Of a DNA stretch of 42,247 nucleotides, positions 9,356 to 17,725 are shown one piece after another. The notes beneath the pieces were generated by a model. That model worked only from the letters and a program-made list of their open reading frames with translations, had not been told where the DNA came from and made no database searches. The position numbers and the translations under genes are program-made. The first letter of the stretch is position 1. Each line of letters starts with the position of its first letter. Location: positions 1 through 42,247 of the forward strand of contig CAIVAS010000073.1 of NCBI GenBank assembly GCA_903903975.1. The letters run 5' to 3'. This DNA is from an uncultured Burkholderiales bacterium (GTDB lineage: Bacteria; Pseudomonadota; Gammaproteobacteria; Burkholderiales; Burkholderiaceae_E).

Positions 9356-10170
9356 GCCTGATCGCCCTGCTTGCCACGTCGGCCACCCTGGGCGCACTCG
9401 GTGGGGTGCATTGCGTGGCGATGTGCTCGGGACTCCAGAAGGTCGCGGTGCATGGCCTGGATCGCGACCCTTCACGCACCCGCGACCGCGCTGGCGCTCG
9501 CACGATCATCCCGATCGGATCGGTCGCATCGGTCGGTTTGCCTGCCTCGACACCCGGCGCCCTGCGGACCGCAGGGCAGGACCTGGTTTTCCAGCTTTCG
9601 CGAATCGCCGGCTACACCCTGCTGGGCGCCGCAGTCGGTGTGAGTTCAGAAGCACTGCGCTGGGGTGCTGCCGCAGCGCCGCTGATGCGCCCGGTCTGGG
9701 GGCTGTTCAACGCGGCGCTGCTGGTGCTGGGGCTGGCGCTGCTGGTGCTCGGACGTCAGCCGGTCTGGATCGACGGGTTAGGAAGGCGTATCTGGTCAGC
9801 GACCGCGAGCGGGTTTTCGGTCAATTTCGCGGCGACTCTTTCGGCCAATCAGTGGCCGCGCCGCATTCTGTCCGGACTGGCCTGGTCGCTGTTGCCCTGC
9901 GGCCTGCTCTATTCAGCACTTGCGGTCGCCGCGCTGGCAAGCAGCGCGCTGGGCGGCGCGAGCGTGATGCTCGCCTTCGGGGCAGCAACCGCGCTCGACC
10001 TGCTTGCTGCCGGTTGGCTGCTTCAAGCCATCGGCGTGGTGGCCGGGGATCGTCTGGCCGATCGTGCTGCCATCGGTGTCAGGATCGGTGGCGCGCTGCT
10101 CAGCGTGATGGCGATTGCGGCGCTGCTTGCGCTCGCACTCGGCCAGCCCCATCCCTTTTGCAATGCCTGA
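9352..10170 (+). CDS. TauE/SafE (DsbD_2-like) family membrane protein
   Basis: A 272-aa polytopic membrane protein with about six helices. It begins MSLIALLATSATLGALGG and has HCVAMCSG around residues 20-27, the HCxxMCGG-like motif of the DsbD_2 / sulfite exporter TauE-SafE group that is common at the end of ccoNOQP-GHIS clusters. A second Cys motif, WSLLPCGLLYSAL, is typical of this fold and is repeated-half related. Four bases overlap with the preceding gene. The name sulfite exporter is only a family label; context and the His/Cys/Met motif make a part in copper or thiol handling for cbb3 assembly more likely, by inference. Confidence 0.85.
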   Translation: MSLIALLATSATLGALGGVHCVAMCSGLQKVAVHGLDRDPSRTRDRAGARTIIPIGSVASVGLPASTPGALRTAGQDLVFQLSRIAGYTLLGAAVGVSSEALRWGAAAAPLMRPVWGLFNAALLVLGLALLVLGRQPVWIDGLGRRIWSATASGFSVNFAATLSANQWPRRILSGLAWSLLPCGLLYSALAVAALASSALGGASVMLAFGAATALDLLAAGWLLQAIGVVAGDRLADRAAIGVRIGGALLSVMAIAALLALALGQPHPFCNA

Positions 10171-10245
10171 GCGGCAACATCAGGCTATCGGCCAGATGCA
10201 GTGACCAAGCGCGACCGACCGTGCGCGTCGAAAGCATCGGCGCAG

Positions 10246-11004
10246 TCAATGCACCGGACATCCCGCGCCGGCAATCTGACTGAGGCGCTCGAGGTCTTCG
10301 ATGCGAAGCTGCTTCTGATCAACCGCAATGACGCCATCGGCCTGCAGACGCGAGAATGCCCGCGACACGGTCTCGAGCTTGAGCCCGAGGTAGTTCCCGA
10401 TTTCCTCACGCGTCATCCGCAAGACGAACTCGCGCGACGAGAAGCCGCGCTGGGCAAACTGCTTCGACAGATTCAGCAGAAACGTCGCCACCCGCTGCTC
10501 CGCGCGCATCTTGCCGAGCAGCAGCATCTGCCGGTTGTCGCGAACAATCTCGCGCGACAAAACACGGTGTAACTGGTGCTGCAGACCATCGAATTGCCGC
10601 GACAGGGTCTCGAGGCGTTCGAAGGGCACCACGCAGACCTCCGAATCCTGAAGGGCGATCGCGTCACACTGGAATGCACCGGTGCTGATGGCATCAAATC
10701 CCAGGACGTCGCCCGGCATCGGGAAACCTGTCACCTGCTCGAGACCGGTCTGCACGCTGACACAGGTCTTGAAAAACCCAAGACGAACCGGATAGACCGC
10801 GTTGAACGCATCGCCTGCCCGAAACAGGGCTTCGCCGCGCTTCAGACGCCGCCGGTTGGTGATCATGCCGGCAAGTCGATCAATCTCGGCTGCACTCAGC
10901 CCCTCGACCAGGCAGAGCTCCCGCAAACCGCAAGCGGCGCAATGGCCCGCCAGAGGCACCGAAGACGATACCGACGAGCAACCGCGCTGAGTCACCGTCA
11001 CCAT
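10246..11004 (-). CDS. fnr: FNR/Anr-type oxygen-sensing transcription regulator
   Basis: A 252-aa CRP/FNR-family regulator. It carries the four Cys expected for an oxygen-labile 4Fe-4S cluster: Cys22, Cys25 and Cys31 in HCAACGLRELC, and Cys113 in GAFQCDAI. A cyclic-nucleotide-binding-like barrel is followed by a helix-turn-helix, EEIGNYLGLKLETVSRAFSRL (two separate stretches around residue 210), in which Glu211, Ser214 and Arg215 match the residues that read TTGAT in FNR. The gene lies 75 bases from the end of the cco cluster, convergent with it, and the two TTGAT-N4-ATCAA boxes there are its obvious targets. A TGTAAA-N6-TTTACA palindrome lies 15 bases before its own start; no FNR box is seen there. 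Confidence 0.95.
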   Translation of the reverse strand: MVTVTQRGCSSVSSSVPLAGHCAACGLRELCLVEGLSAAEIDRLAGMITNRRRLKRGEALFRAGDAFNAVYPVRLGFFKTCVSVQTGLEQVTGFPMPGDVLGFDAISTGAFQCDAIALQDSEVCVVPFERLETLSRQFDGLQHQLHRVLSREIVRDNRQMLLLGKMRAEQRVATFLLNLSKQFAQRGFSSREFVLRMTREEIGNYLGLKLETVSRAFSRLQADGVIAVDQKQLRIEDLERLSQIAGAGCPVH

Positions 11005-11018
11005 GAGCGCACCTCGAC

Positions 11019-11036
11019 TGTAAATTTATTTTTACA
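11019..11036. promoter_or_regulatory. TGTAAA-N6-TTTACA palindrome before fnr
   Basis: Perfect inverted repeat with 6-base arms and an all-A/T spacer, placed 15 bases upstream of the fnr start codon in an otherwise GC-rich region. It may be an operator or part of an AT-rich promoter core. It does not match the FNR or CRP consensus. I cannot assign a regulator. Confidence 0.5.
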
Positions 11037-11099
11037 CTTGAGATCTTACGCCAAGCTTGGCCGCAGCGCTGTCAGCGCCCGCCTCGCGCCAGCGGCCGA

Positions 11100-12281
11100 T
11101 CAGGCGCGAGCCTGCAGCGCGGCCACCGCCGGAAGCTCGCGCCCCTCGAGAAACTCCAGAAATGCGCCGCCGCCGGTCGAGATGTAATCGATCTGATCGC
11201 TGATTCCGAATTTCGCGATGGCGGCAAGCGTGTCGCCGCCGCCCGCGATCGAGTAGCCGGGCGACGCAGCGATTGCCCTTGCCAGGGCCTCGGTGCCGTG
11301 GGCAAACGCCTCGAATTCGAAGACACCCACCGGGCCGTTCCAGACGATGGTGCCGGCCGAACCCAGCAGGCCGGCCATGCGCTGCGCGGTCTGCGGGCCA
11401 ATATCGAGGATCAGATCGTCATCGGCCACCTCGGACGCCGCCTTGACCGTGGCCGCAGCGGTGGCCGAGAAGGTCTTGGCAACCACTACGTCGCTCGGAA
11501 TCGGCACCTCGGCGCCCCGGCGTTTCATGAGATCGATGATCGCCCTGGCTTCTGCGAGCAGATCATGCTCGGCCAGCGATTTGCCGATCGGCAGCCCCAC
11601 CGCTGCCATGAAGGTATTGGCGATGCCGCCGCCGACGATCAGCTGATCGACTTTTTCGGCCAGCGACTTGAGGATGGTCAGCTTGGTCGACACTTTGGAG
11701 CCGGCAACGATGGCCACCAGCGGACGCTTCGGCGCCCCGAGCGCCCGACCCAGGGCATCGAGCTCAGCTGCCAGCAAAGGGCCGGCGCAGGCCACCGGCG
11801 CGAATCGGGCAATACCGTGCGTCGTCGCCTCGGCCCGGTGCGCGGTGCCGAAGGCGTCATTGACATAGATGTCGCAAAGCGCCGCCATCTTCCTGGAGAG
11901 CGCCTCGTCGTCTTTCTTTTCGCCCTGGTTGAAGCGGCAATTCTCGAGCAGCACGACTTCTCCGGCAGCCATGCCGAAGGGGGTATCGACCCAGTCACGC
12001 TGCAGCCGGACCGGCACGCCAAGCAGTTCGGACAGACGCTGCCCGACCGGTGCAAGCGATGCTGCCTGGTCGAACTGACCCTCGGTCGGTCGACCCAGAT
12101 GCGACGTGACCATCACCGCCGCCCCCGATTTCAGACAGTGGGCAATCGCCGGCACCGAGGCGCGGATGCGCGTGTCGTCGGTAATCGATCCAGCCTCATC
12201 CTGAGGAACGTTAAGGTCGGAACGGATGAACACCCGCTTGCCGGCAAGCGACAGGTCGGAAAGACGCTTGAAAGTCATCAT
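11100..12281 (-). CDS. pgk: Phosphoglycerate kinase
   Basis: Reversible transfer of phosphate from 1,3-bisphosphoglycerate to ADP in glycolysis. The 393-aa length is standard. Motifs in order: RSDLNVP near residue 20, TSHLGRP (substrate binding) near 60, the GSKVSTK hinge region near 195, a GPVGVFEFE segment and the nucleotide-binding GGGDTLAAI and STGGGAFLE near the C-terminus. Either of two adjacent ATG codons (12281 or 12278) may be the start. It lies in the same direction as gapA and tkt but is separated from gapA by a gene on the other strand, so it needs its own promoter; fnr follows 95 bases downstream. Confidence 0.97.
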   Translation of the reverse strand: MMTFKRLSDLSLAGKRVFIRSDLNVPQDEAGSITDDTRIRASVPAIAHCLKSGAAVMVTSHLGRPTEGQFDQAASLAPVGQRLSELLGVPVRLQRDWVDTPFGMAAGEVVLLENCRFNQGEKKDDEALSRKMAALCDIYVNDAFGTAHRAEATTHGIARFAPVACAGPLLAAELDALGRALGAPKRPLVAIVAGSKVSTKLTILKSLAEKVDQLIVGGGIANTFMAAVGLPIGKSLAEHDLLAEARAIIDLMKRRGAEVPIPSDVVVAKTFSATAAATVKAASEVADDDLILDIGPQTAQRMAGLLGSAGTIVWNGPVGVFEFEAFAHGTEALARAIAASPGYSIAGGGDTLAAIAKFGISDQIDYISTGGGAFLEFLEGRELPAVAALQARA

Positions 12282-12325
12282 GTCTTCAGTCGATTAATAT
12301 TGCGTGTGAAGGATTGGAACGCCCT

Positions 12326-12351
12326 TGCAACGGCGATCGTTTATCGTTGCA
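12326..12351. promoter_or_regulatory. TGCAACG-N12-CGTTGCA inverted repeat between pgk and hpt
   Basis: Seven-base perfect arms at 12326-12332 and 12345-12351 in the 134-base divergent region between pgk (minus) and the Hpt gene (plus). An AT-rich stretch with TATTAA (minus strand, 12294-12299) lies between it and pgk and could be the pgk -10. Position and symmetry suit an operator; the regulator is unknown. Confidence 0.4.
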
Positions 12352-12415
12352 TCATTGCACACCACTGCAAGCCGCCGGTTCCAGAACTGCAACGGCTTCA
12401 AAGACAGGGATCTGA

Positions 12416-12826
12416 ATGATCGAACCAACCGACAGCGCTCGAAACACAGCGCTGAGCGCGCAAGCTTTTGACGGGCACCCCCCTTCGGCCGAAGAGTCGA
12501 AGGCGCGGGCCCAGGCCATCATCGGCGACGATCCGAGTCTGCTTGCCATGCTGGCGCCGGTGTTCGCCCAGTCTTCCGTCACCCAGCTCCAGAAGCTGGC
12601 GGAGGCGCTTTCGCAAAGCGATACCGCACAGATCAGGCATTGGGCCCACTCGCTCAAGGGCTCACTGGCCAGCATTGGGGCTGCCGGCCCATCGGCACGC
12701 GCCAGCGCCATCGAAGCTCGGGCCAAGATCCACGATCTGTCCGGCCTCGATACACAGGTTGAGCTGCTGGCTGCCGAAGTCACCGTGGTTGCAGCCAACC
12801 TCACCAACAGCATCGACCCGGCCTGA
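12416..12826 (+). CDS. Stand-alone Hpt (histidine phosphotransfer) domain protein
   Basis: A 136-aa soluble protein whose residues about 30-125 form an Hpt four-helix domain. The phosphorylated His is His78 in AHSLKGSLASIG, matching the HxLKGSS pattern. Hpt proteins relay phosphate between the receiver domain of a hybrid kinase and a response regulator. No kinase is adjacent; a soluble hybrid kinase lies 7.5 kb away at 20345. It lies between pgk and gapA on the opposite strand. The ribosome site AGGGA lies about five bases before ATG 12416. The N-terminal 28 residues look disordered. Confidence 0.85.
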   Translation: MIEPTDSARNTALSAQAFDGHPPSAEESKARAQAIIGDDPSLLAMLAPVFAQSSVTQLQKLAEALSQSDTAQIRHWAHSLKGSLASIGAAGPSARASAIEARAKIHDLSGLDTQVELLAAEVTVVAANLTNSIDPA

Positions 12827-12867
12827 GCCGGGCCCGCCCGCGTAAGGTCAGCGCGGGTCAGCTCAGG

Positions 12868-13878
12868 TCAGCGTGCCGCCATCAGCGCGACGGTGGTGTC
12901 GAGCATGCGGTTGCTGAAACCCCATTCGTTGTCGTACCAGCTTGCGACCTTGACCAGGCGTCCGGCCACTTTGGTCAGCGTGGCATCAAAAATCGACGAA
13001 CGCGCGTCATGGTTGAAGTCGCTCGACACCAGCGGCGCGGTGTTGTAGCCAAGGATGCCTTGCAGGGCGCCTTCCGAGGCCGACTTCATGATCGCATTGA
13101 CTTCATCAACCGTCGTATCGCGCGCAGCGATGAATGACAGATCGACGATCGACACATTGATGGTCGGAACCCGAATGGCGTAGCCATCGAGGCGTCCATC
13201 CAGCTCGGGCAGCACCAGCCCGACTGCAGCTGCCGCACCGGTCTTGGTCGGAATCATGTTGTGCGCCGCGGCTCGCGCGCGACGCAGGTCTTCGTGATAA
13301 ACGTCGGTCAGGACCTGGTCGTTGGTATAGGCATGGACGGTGGTCATCAGCCCCGAGACCAGCCCCACCGCGTCATGCAGCGGCTTGACCAGCGGTGCGA
13401 GGCAATTGGTGGTGCATGAGGCATTGGAAATCACGGTATCCGTCGCCTTGAGCACGCCATGATTGACACCAAAAACGACCGTGGCATCGACGTCCTTGCC
13501 GCCGGGCGCCGAAATCACGACCTTCTTGGCACCGCCCTTGAGATGGGCGGAGGCCTTTTCCTTGGAGGTGAAAAAGCCGGTGCACTCGAGCACGACGTCC
13601 ACACCGAGCTCGCCCCAGGGCAACTGTGCGGGATCACGATTGGCGAGCACGCGAATCCGGTCGCCGTTAACGACCATCGCATCGCCTTCGACCGCCACGC
13701 TGCCGCTGAAGCGACCATGCGCGGTGTCGAACTGGGTCAGATGCGCATTGGTCTTGGGATCGCCGAGATCGTTGATCGCGACGATCTGAAGGTCGTGCTT
13801 TTTACCGCCTTCATAGTGAGCACGCAAAACGTTGCGGCCGATGCGGCCATAGCCATTGATGGCGACACGAAGGGTCAT
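12868..13878 (-). CDS. gapA: Type I glyceraldehyde-3-phosphate dehydrogenase
   Basis: Oxidises glyceraldehyde-3-phosphate with NAD and phosphate to 1,3-bisphosphoglycerate. The 336-aa product has the Rossmann motif [10 protein letters not shown] at residues 7-16, Asp37 in INDLGD (favouring NAD over NADP) and the catalytic Cys155 in [12 protein letters not shown]. The C-terminus has [14 protein letters not shown] strong ribosome site (CTCAGGAGAATC before ATG) supports the start at 13878. It begins 14 bases after the tkt stop, so the two are almost certainly one transcript. Confidence 0.98.
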   Translation of the reverse strand: MTLRVAINGYGRIGRNVLRAHYEGGKKHDLQIVAINDLGDPKTNAHLTQFDTAHGRFSGSVAVEGDAMVVNGDRIRVLANRDPAQLPWGELGVDVVLECTGFFTSKEKASAHLKGGAKKVVISAPGGKDVDATVVFGVNHGVLKATDTVISNASCTTNCLAPLVKPLHDAVGLVSGLMTTVHAYTNDQVLTDVYHEDLRRARAAAHNMIPTKTGAAAAVGLVLPELDGRLDGYAIRVPTINVSIVDLSFIAARDTTVDEVNAIMKSASEGALQGILGYNTAPLVSSDFNHDARSSIFDATLTKVAGRLVKVASWYDNEWGFSNRMLDTTVALMAAR

Positions 13879-13892
13879 GAGATTCTCCTGAG

Positions 13893-16022
13893 TTAAAAAC
13901 GTTTGGCCAGCACGGCTCGTACGGTGTCTGCCACATTGTCTGCGGTCAGGCCAAAGTGCTTGAGCAGCACTGCGGCAGGCGCCGACTCACCGTATTGATC
14001 GAGACCGACGACCGCATCGCAGCGGTATTTCCACCAGAAATCGGTGACCCCGGCCTCGACCGCGATTCGCGGCAGAGTCTCCGGCAACACCTGCCGCTTG
14101 TATGTGACATCCTGCCGATCAAACACCGTCGTCGACGGCATCGACACGACCCGCACAGCGATTCCGTCACGGGCCAGCAGATCGCAGGCGGCCATTGCCA
14201 ACCCGAGTTCGGAGCCGGTCGCGATGATGGCGCAACGCGCTTTTTTCGCGTCGCGCAGGATGTAGGCGCCACGTCTGATGTCGGCGATCTGCTCGTCGCT
14301 GCGTGTCACAAAGGGCATCGATTGCCGCGACAGCAGCAAGGACGTCGGACCATCGTCGCGTTCGATCGCCGCCGCCCAGGCAAGGGTGGTCTCAACCGGA
14401 TCGCCCGGACGCCAGACATCCATGCCCGGCATGATCCGCAGAGACGAGGCATGCTCGACTGACTGATGGGTCGGGCCATCTTCACCGAGACCGATGGAGT
14501 CGTGCGTAAAGACGAAAATCACCCGCTGACGCATCAGCGCGGCCATGCGCAGTGCATTGCGGCTGTAGTCGCTGAAAGTCAGGAAGGTGCCGCCATAGGG
14601 AATGAAGCCGCCGTGCAGCGCCAGTCCGTTGAGCATGGCGCTCATGCCGAACTCGCGCACACCGAAGTTCAGATGGCGCCCCGGCACGAAGGTCTGCCCA
14701 TTGGGGCCGCCGAAGCTTCTGAAATTGCCGGCCCCCTTCCAGTCGGTCAGGTTGGATCCGGTGAGATCAGCCGAGCCGCCGAGCAGTTCGGCCAGCGCCG
14801 GTCCGAAATGATTGAGCGCATTTTGCGAGGCTTTTCGGGTCGCAATATTTTCAGCTTTGGCGAGCGCATCGGCGATCGCACGCGACACGGTGGCCTCCCA
14901 GGTCGGCGGCAGCACACCGCGCATGCGACGTTCGAACTCTGCTGCTTTGTAGGGATGGCGCTCGGCGTAGGCGCGAAAGCGCTCATCCCAATCGGCCTGA
15001 ACTTGCGCCCCGCGCCCGGTGGCATCCCAGGCCGCATAGACATCGGCCGGCACCTCGAAGGGACCGTGCGGCCATCCCATGGCGCGCTTGGCACCCGCAA
15101 TTTCGTCAGCGCCCAGTGGCTCACCGTGACTCTTGGCAGTACCGGCGCGGGTCGGCGCGCCATGGCCGATCACGGTGCGACACTGGATCAGGGTTGGCGC
15201 GAATCGGCGGCCGTCTTCGCTTGCGCGCCCCGCCAGACCCCATTGCCTGGCCAAGGTGATAGCCGCATCGAGCGCCTCGACATCGTGGCCGTCGATACCG
15301 GCAATCACATTCCAGCCATAGGCCTCGAAACGGCGCACGGTGTCGTCGCGAAACCAGGCATCGACCGATCCGTCGATCGAGATCGCATTGTCGTCGTAAA
15401 AAACAACCAGCTTGGACAGCCCCCAGACACCGGCGAGCGAACAGGCTTCATGCGAAATGCCTTCCATCAGGCAGCCGTCACCCACAAAGGCCCAGGTGAA
15501 GTGATCGACGATATCGAGGCCGTCACGATTGAACTCCGAAGCCAACTGCATTTCGGCAAGCGCCATGCCGACGGCATTGGCCAGCCCCTGCCCAAGCGGG
15601 CCGGTGGTGGTCTCGACCCCCGGGGTCACACCGACCTCGGGATGACCTGGCGTTTTCGAGTGAAGTTGTCGAAACGCGCGCAGTTCATCGATCGACAGGT
15701 CGTAGCCGGTCAGATGCAGCAATGCATAGAGCAGCATCGAGCCATGGCCATTGGAGAGCACGAAGCGATCGCGATCAAACCAGCCCGGCTGCGCCGGGTT
15801 GTGTTTGAGGTGGCGGCCCCAGAGCGCGGTCGCAATATCGGCCATCCCCATTGGCATCCCGGGATGTCCGGAATTCGCCTTCTCGACCGCATCCATGGCA
15901 AGCGCCCGGATAGCGCTGGCCATGCGGTGCGATTCGTCAGTCGACATCACGGGATCGGCCGAACGATCTCGGAAGGCATCGGCAGCCTGGGAAGCTGCAG
16001 GCGTCTGGTCAGGCGTTTGCAT
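13893..16022 (-). CDS. tkt: Transketolase
   Basis: Thiamine-diphosphate enzyme moving two-carbon units in the pentose phosphate pathway and, in autotrophs, the Calvin cycle. Motifs: [15 protein letters not shown] near residues 48-62, LSNGHGSML (His93), the TPP motif GDGCLMEG followed by about 25 residues and Asn, and in the second half [15 protein letters not shown]. Start choice is uncertain: TTG 16058 lies at the likely transcription start, ATG 16022 gives 709 aa, and ATG 15947 gives 684 aa, beginning [18 protein letters not shown], closest to relatives. I used 16022. Upstream gene of the tkt-gapA pair. Confidence 0.96.
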   Translation of the reverse strand: MQTPDQTPAASQAADAFRDRSADPVMSTDESHRMASAIRALAMDAVEKANSGHPGMPMGMADIATALWGRHLKHNPAQPGWFDRDRFVLSNGHGSMLLYALLHLTGYDLSIDELRAFRQLHSKTPGHPEVGVTPGVETTTGPLGQGLANAVGMALAEMQLASEFNRDGLDIVDHFTWAFVGDGCLMEGISHEACSLAGVWGLSKLVVFYDDNAISIDGSVDAWFRDDTVRRFEAYGWNVIAGIDGHDVEALDAAITLARQWGLAGRASEDGRRFAPTLIQCRTVIGHGAPTRAGTAKSHGEPLGADEIAGAKRAMGWPHGPFEVPADVYAAWDATGRGAQVQADWDERFRAYAERHPYKAAEFERRMRGVLPPTWEATVSRAIADALAKAENIATRKASQNALNHFGPALAELLGGSADLTGSNLTDWKGAGNFRSFGGPNGQTFVPGRHLNFGVREFGMSAMLNGLALHGGFIPYGGTFLTFSDYSRNALRMAALMRQRVIFVFTHDSIGLGEDGPTHQSVEHASSLRIMPGMDVWRPGDPVETTLAWAAAIERDDGPTSLLLSRQSMPFVTRSDEQIADIRRGAYILRDAKKARCAIIATGSELGLAMAACDLLARDGIAVRVVSMPSTTVFDRQDVTYKRQVLPETLPRIAVEAGVTDFWWKYRCDAVVGLDQYGESAPAAVLLKHFGLTADNVADTVRAVLAKRF

Positions 16023-16064
16023 CGGATGAGTGGCCGGGGGCGGCTGGGCTGAGGACAATCGACG

Positions 16065-16070
16065 ATTTTA
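16065..16070 (-). promoter_or_regulatory. Possible -10 element of tkt
   Basis: On the minus strand TAAAAT lies in the short region between tkt and the divergent rsmE. A start about seven bases further would fall near 16058, which is one reason to reject TTG 16058 as the tkt start. No convincing -35 is visible. Confidence 0.3.
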
Positions 16071-16165
16071 ACAAACGCCGCCCTGCTGCGCCCCAAATCG
16101 GCAGGCTACACTCGTTAACCCGCAATCTTGTCGGTGTGGCGAAACACCAGCCGACGCTTGCCCCG

Positions 16166-16930
16166 ATGACCCGCCTGTTTTTTGCTGGCCCCCTGTCGGC
16201 CGACACGACGATCAGACTCGACACTGACGCAAGTCACCATGCGCTTCGCGTGCTCAGACTCGAGCGCGGCGACCTGATCGAGCTCTTCAACGGCGACGGT
16301 TTGCGCTACCCGGCCACGCTGCTCGATACCGACGCCCGCGCGGCCAGCGTGCAGATTGGCAGTCCGGTCGAGGCCTGCACCGAAAGCCCGCTGCGCCTCA
16401 GCCTTGCCCAGGCCTTACCGAGCGGGGACAAGATGGACTGGATCGTCGAAAAAGCCATCGAACTGGGGGTGCACACCATTCAGCCCCTGATGTCGAGTCG
16501 CTCGATCCTGCGACTTGACGCCAGTCGCACTGAAAAAAGACTCGCCCACTGGCGACGCATTGCAATTGCCGCCTGCATGCAGTGCGGACGGGACCGCGTG
16601 CCCGAGATCTCAGCACCGGTTGATCTTGCCCGCTGGCTCATCGAGCGTCGCCGAGTCGCACAAGAGCAGTCCGACACCTCACCAGCGGGCTTCATGCTGT
16701 CGCCCAGGGGCTCGACGCGGCTGCGCGAGATCATCAAACCTTCAGCCGTCATCCCCCGATCAGCCAGCTGGTTACTGGTCGGGCCGGAAGCCGGACTGAG
16801 CGAGCAGGAAGAGTCGCTTGCCATCGAATGCGGCTGGCAAGCCTTGCGGCTGGGGCCTCGGATCCTGAGGACCGAAACCGCAGGACTGGCCGCGCTGGCG
16901 GCGCTACAGGCCCTGTTCGGCGATCTCTGA
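16166..16930 (+). CDS. rsmE: 16S rRNA (uracil1498-N3)-methyltransferase
   Basis: SPOUT-class SAM-dependent methyltransferase modifying U1498 of 16S rRNA. The 254-aa product starts MTRLFFAGPLSADTTIRL, followed by an N-terminal PUA-like domain containing SHHALRVLRLERGD, then the knot domain with DWIVEKAIELGV, LLVGPEAGLS and LGPRILRTETA, all typical of RsmE. A GTG at 16136 would add ten residues; ATG 16166 matches the family start. Divergent from tkt and followed after 136 bases by the YidB-like gene. Confidence 0.94.
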   Translation: MTRLFFAGPLSADTTIRLDTDASHHALRVLRLERGDLIELFNGDGLRYPATLLDTDARAASVQIGSPVEACTESPLRLSLAQALPSGDKMDWIVEKAIELGVHTIQPLMSSRSILRLDASRTEKRLAHWRRIAIAACMQCGRDRVPEISAPVDLARWLIERRRVAQEQSDTSPAGFMLSPRGSTRLREIIKPSAVIPRSASWLLVGPEAGLSEQEESLAIECGWQALRLGPRILRTETAGLAALAALQALFGDL

Positions 16931-17066
16931 TCGGCGCAACCGAGCCGCGTCAGGCATTCACGAAGTTGTTGTAGTCTCGGACGGAGCAGTCGCCTCAAAC
17001 TTGCCTTAACGCAAAAATTTATTTTTCATTTCTTTCCGACAATCTCTTGCAAAAGGAATCGATACG

Positions 17067-17591
17067 ATGAGTCTGATCGACAGTCTTCTGGGCGCCATGA
17101 GTGGTGCATCCGGCAACGGCCAAAATGCTGCACCGAACCCACTTCTTCAAATTGCGCTGAGCATGCTGGCCAACAGTGGCGCAGGCAGCGCTGCGGGGGG
17201 TGCCAATGCCGGCCTCGGTGGCCTGGGCGGCGCGCTGCAGGGCGGTCTCGGTGGCCTGGGTGGCGCGCAGCAGGGCGGCCTGGGCGGCCTGGGCGGCCTG
17301 GGTGGCCTCATCAATGCGTTTCAGCGCAATGGCATGGGCGACCATATGCAGTCATGGATCGGCAGCGGCCAGAACATGCCGATTTCACCCGATCAATTGC
17401 AGCAGGTCCTCGGTCAGGGCACGCTTGGTCAGATTGCACAACAGCTCGGGCTGTCGCCTCAGCAGAGCGCCTCGGGCCTGTCCGAGATCCTGCCTCAGCT
17501 TATCGACCGCCTCACACCCAACGGCCAGGCACCGCAAGGCGACCTCGGGAGTATTGCCGACATCATGGCCCGACTGGGACAGCCACGCTGA
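17067..17591 (+). CDS. YidB family (DUF937) protein with Gly-rich repeats
   Basis: A 174-aa protein. It begins MSLIDSLLGAMSG and ends with a helical domain including MPISPDQLQQVLGQGTLGQIA and LSEILPQLIDRLTPNG, the YidB/DUF937 pattern; function is unknown. Between the two parts, residues about 48-81 are GGLGG repeats. The product carries no signal peptide and no membrane helix. Ribosome site AAAAGGA (17051-17057) supports the start. An AT-rich tract at 17013-17030 lies in the probable promoter region. Confidence 0.85.
   Translation: MSLIDSLLGAMSGASGNGQNAAPNPLLQIALSMLANSGAGSAAGGANAGLGGLGGALQGGLGGLGGAQQGGLGGLGGLGGLINAFQRNGMGDHMQSWIGSGQNMPISPDQLQQVLGQGTLGQIAQQLGLSPQQSASGLSEILPQLIDRLTPNGQAPQGDLGSIADIMARLGQPR
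17208..17312 (+). repeat. In-frame tandem repeat coding for GGLGG blocks
   Basis: About three units of roughly 33 bases, with shared cores such as GGCGGTCTCGGTGGCCTGGG, code for GGLGGLGGALQ, GGLGGLGGAQQ and GGLGGLGGLGG inside the YidB-like gene. Units are multiples of three, so loss or gain of a copy would keep the frame. Confidence 0.75.
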
Positions 17592-17602
17592 CATTGGCGG
17601 CT

Positions 17603-17706
17603 GCGGTGGCGCGCACCGCCACCGCTGGCAAACCTGATTTTCCGCCAGAACTCGACGACCCGACTGTCGCCGGTCTATGACCGGTCGGCGACCCTTCGGG
17701 CGACCG
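17603..17706. terminator. Hairpin cluster between convergent yidB-like and DUF1631 genes
   Basis: Three inverted repeats fill the gap between the two convergent genes: GCGGTGGCG/CGCCACCGC (17603-17611, 17617-17625), CCGGTC/GACCGG (17670-17675, 17679-17684) and CGGTCG/CGACCG with an inner CCC-ttc-GGG (17682-17706). They may stop transcription from both sides. T-runs are poor, so intrinsic termination is not assured. Confidence 0.4.
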
Positions 17707-17725
17707 CTCGGGGACCCATCAGGGC

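Noticed and set aside
12837..12857. CCCGCG/CGCGGG hairpin between the Hpt gene and gapA
   Set aside because: Six-base arms, nine-base loop and no T-run; too weak to call a terminator in such GC-rich DNA.
14466..16052. 528-codon open frame on the plus strand opposite tkt
   Set aside because: Shadow frame in GC-rich DNA; transketolase motifs on the minus strand are complete.
17015..17026. 12-mer AAATTTATTTTT also present at 11022-11033
   Set aside because: A simple A/T tract in two promoter regions; only the copy before fnr is part of a palindrome, so a shared operator is not supported.
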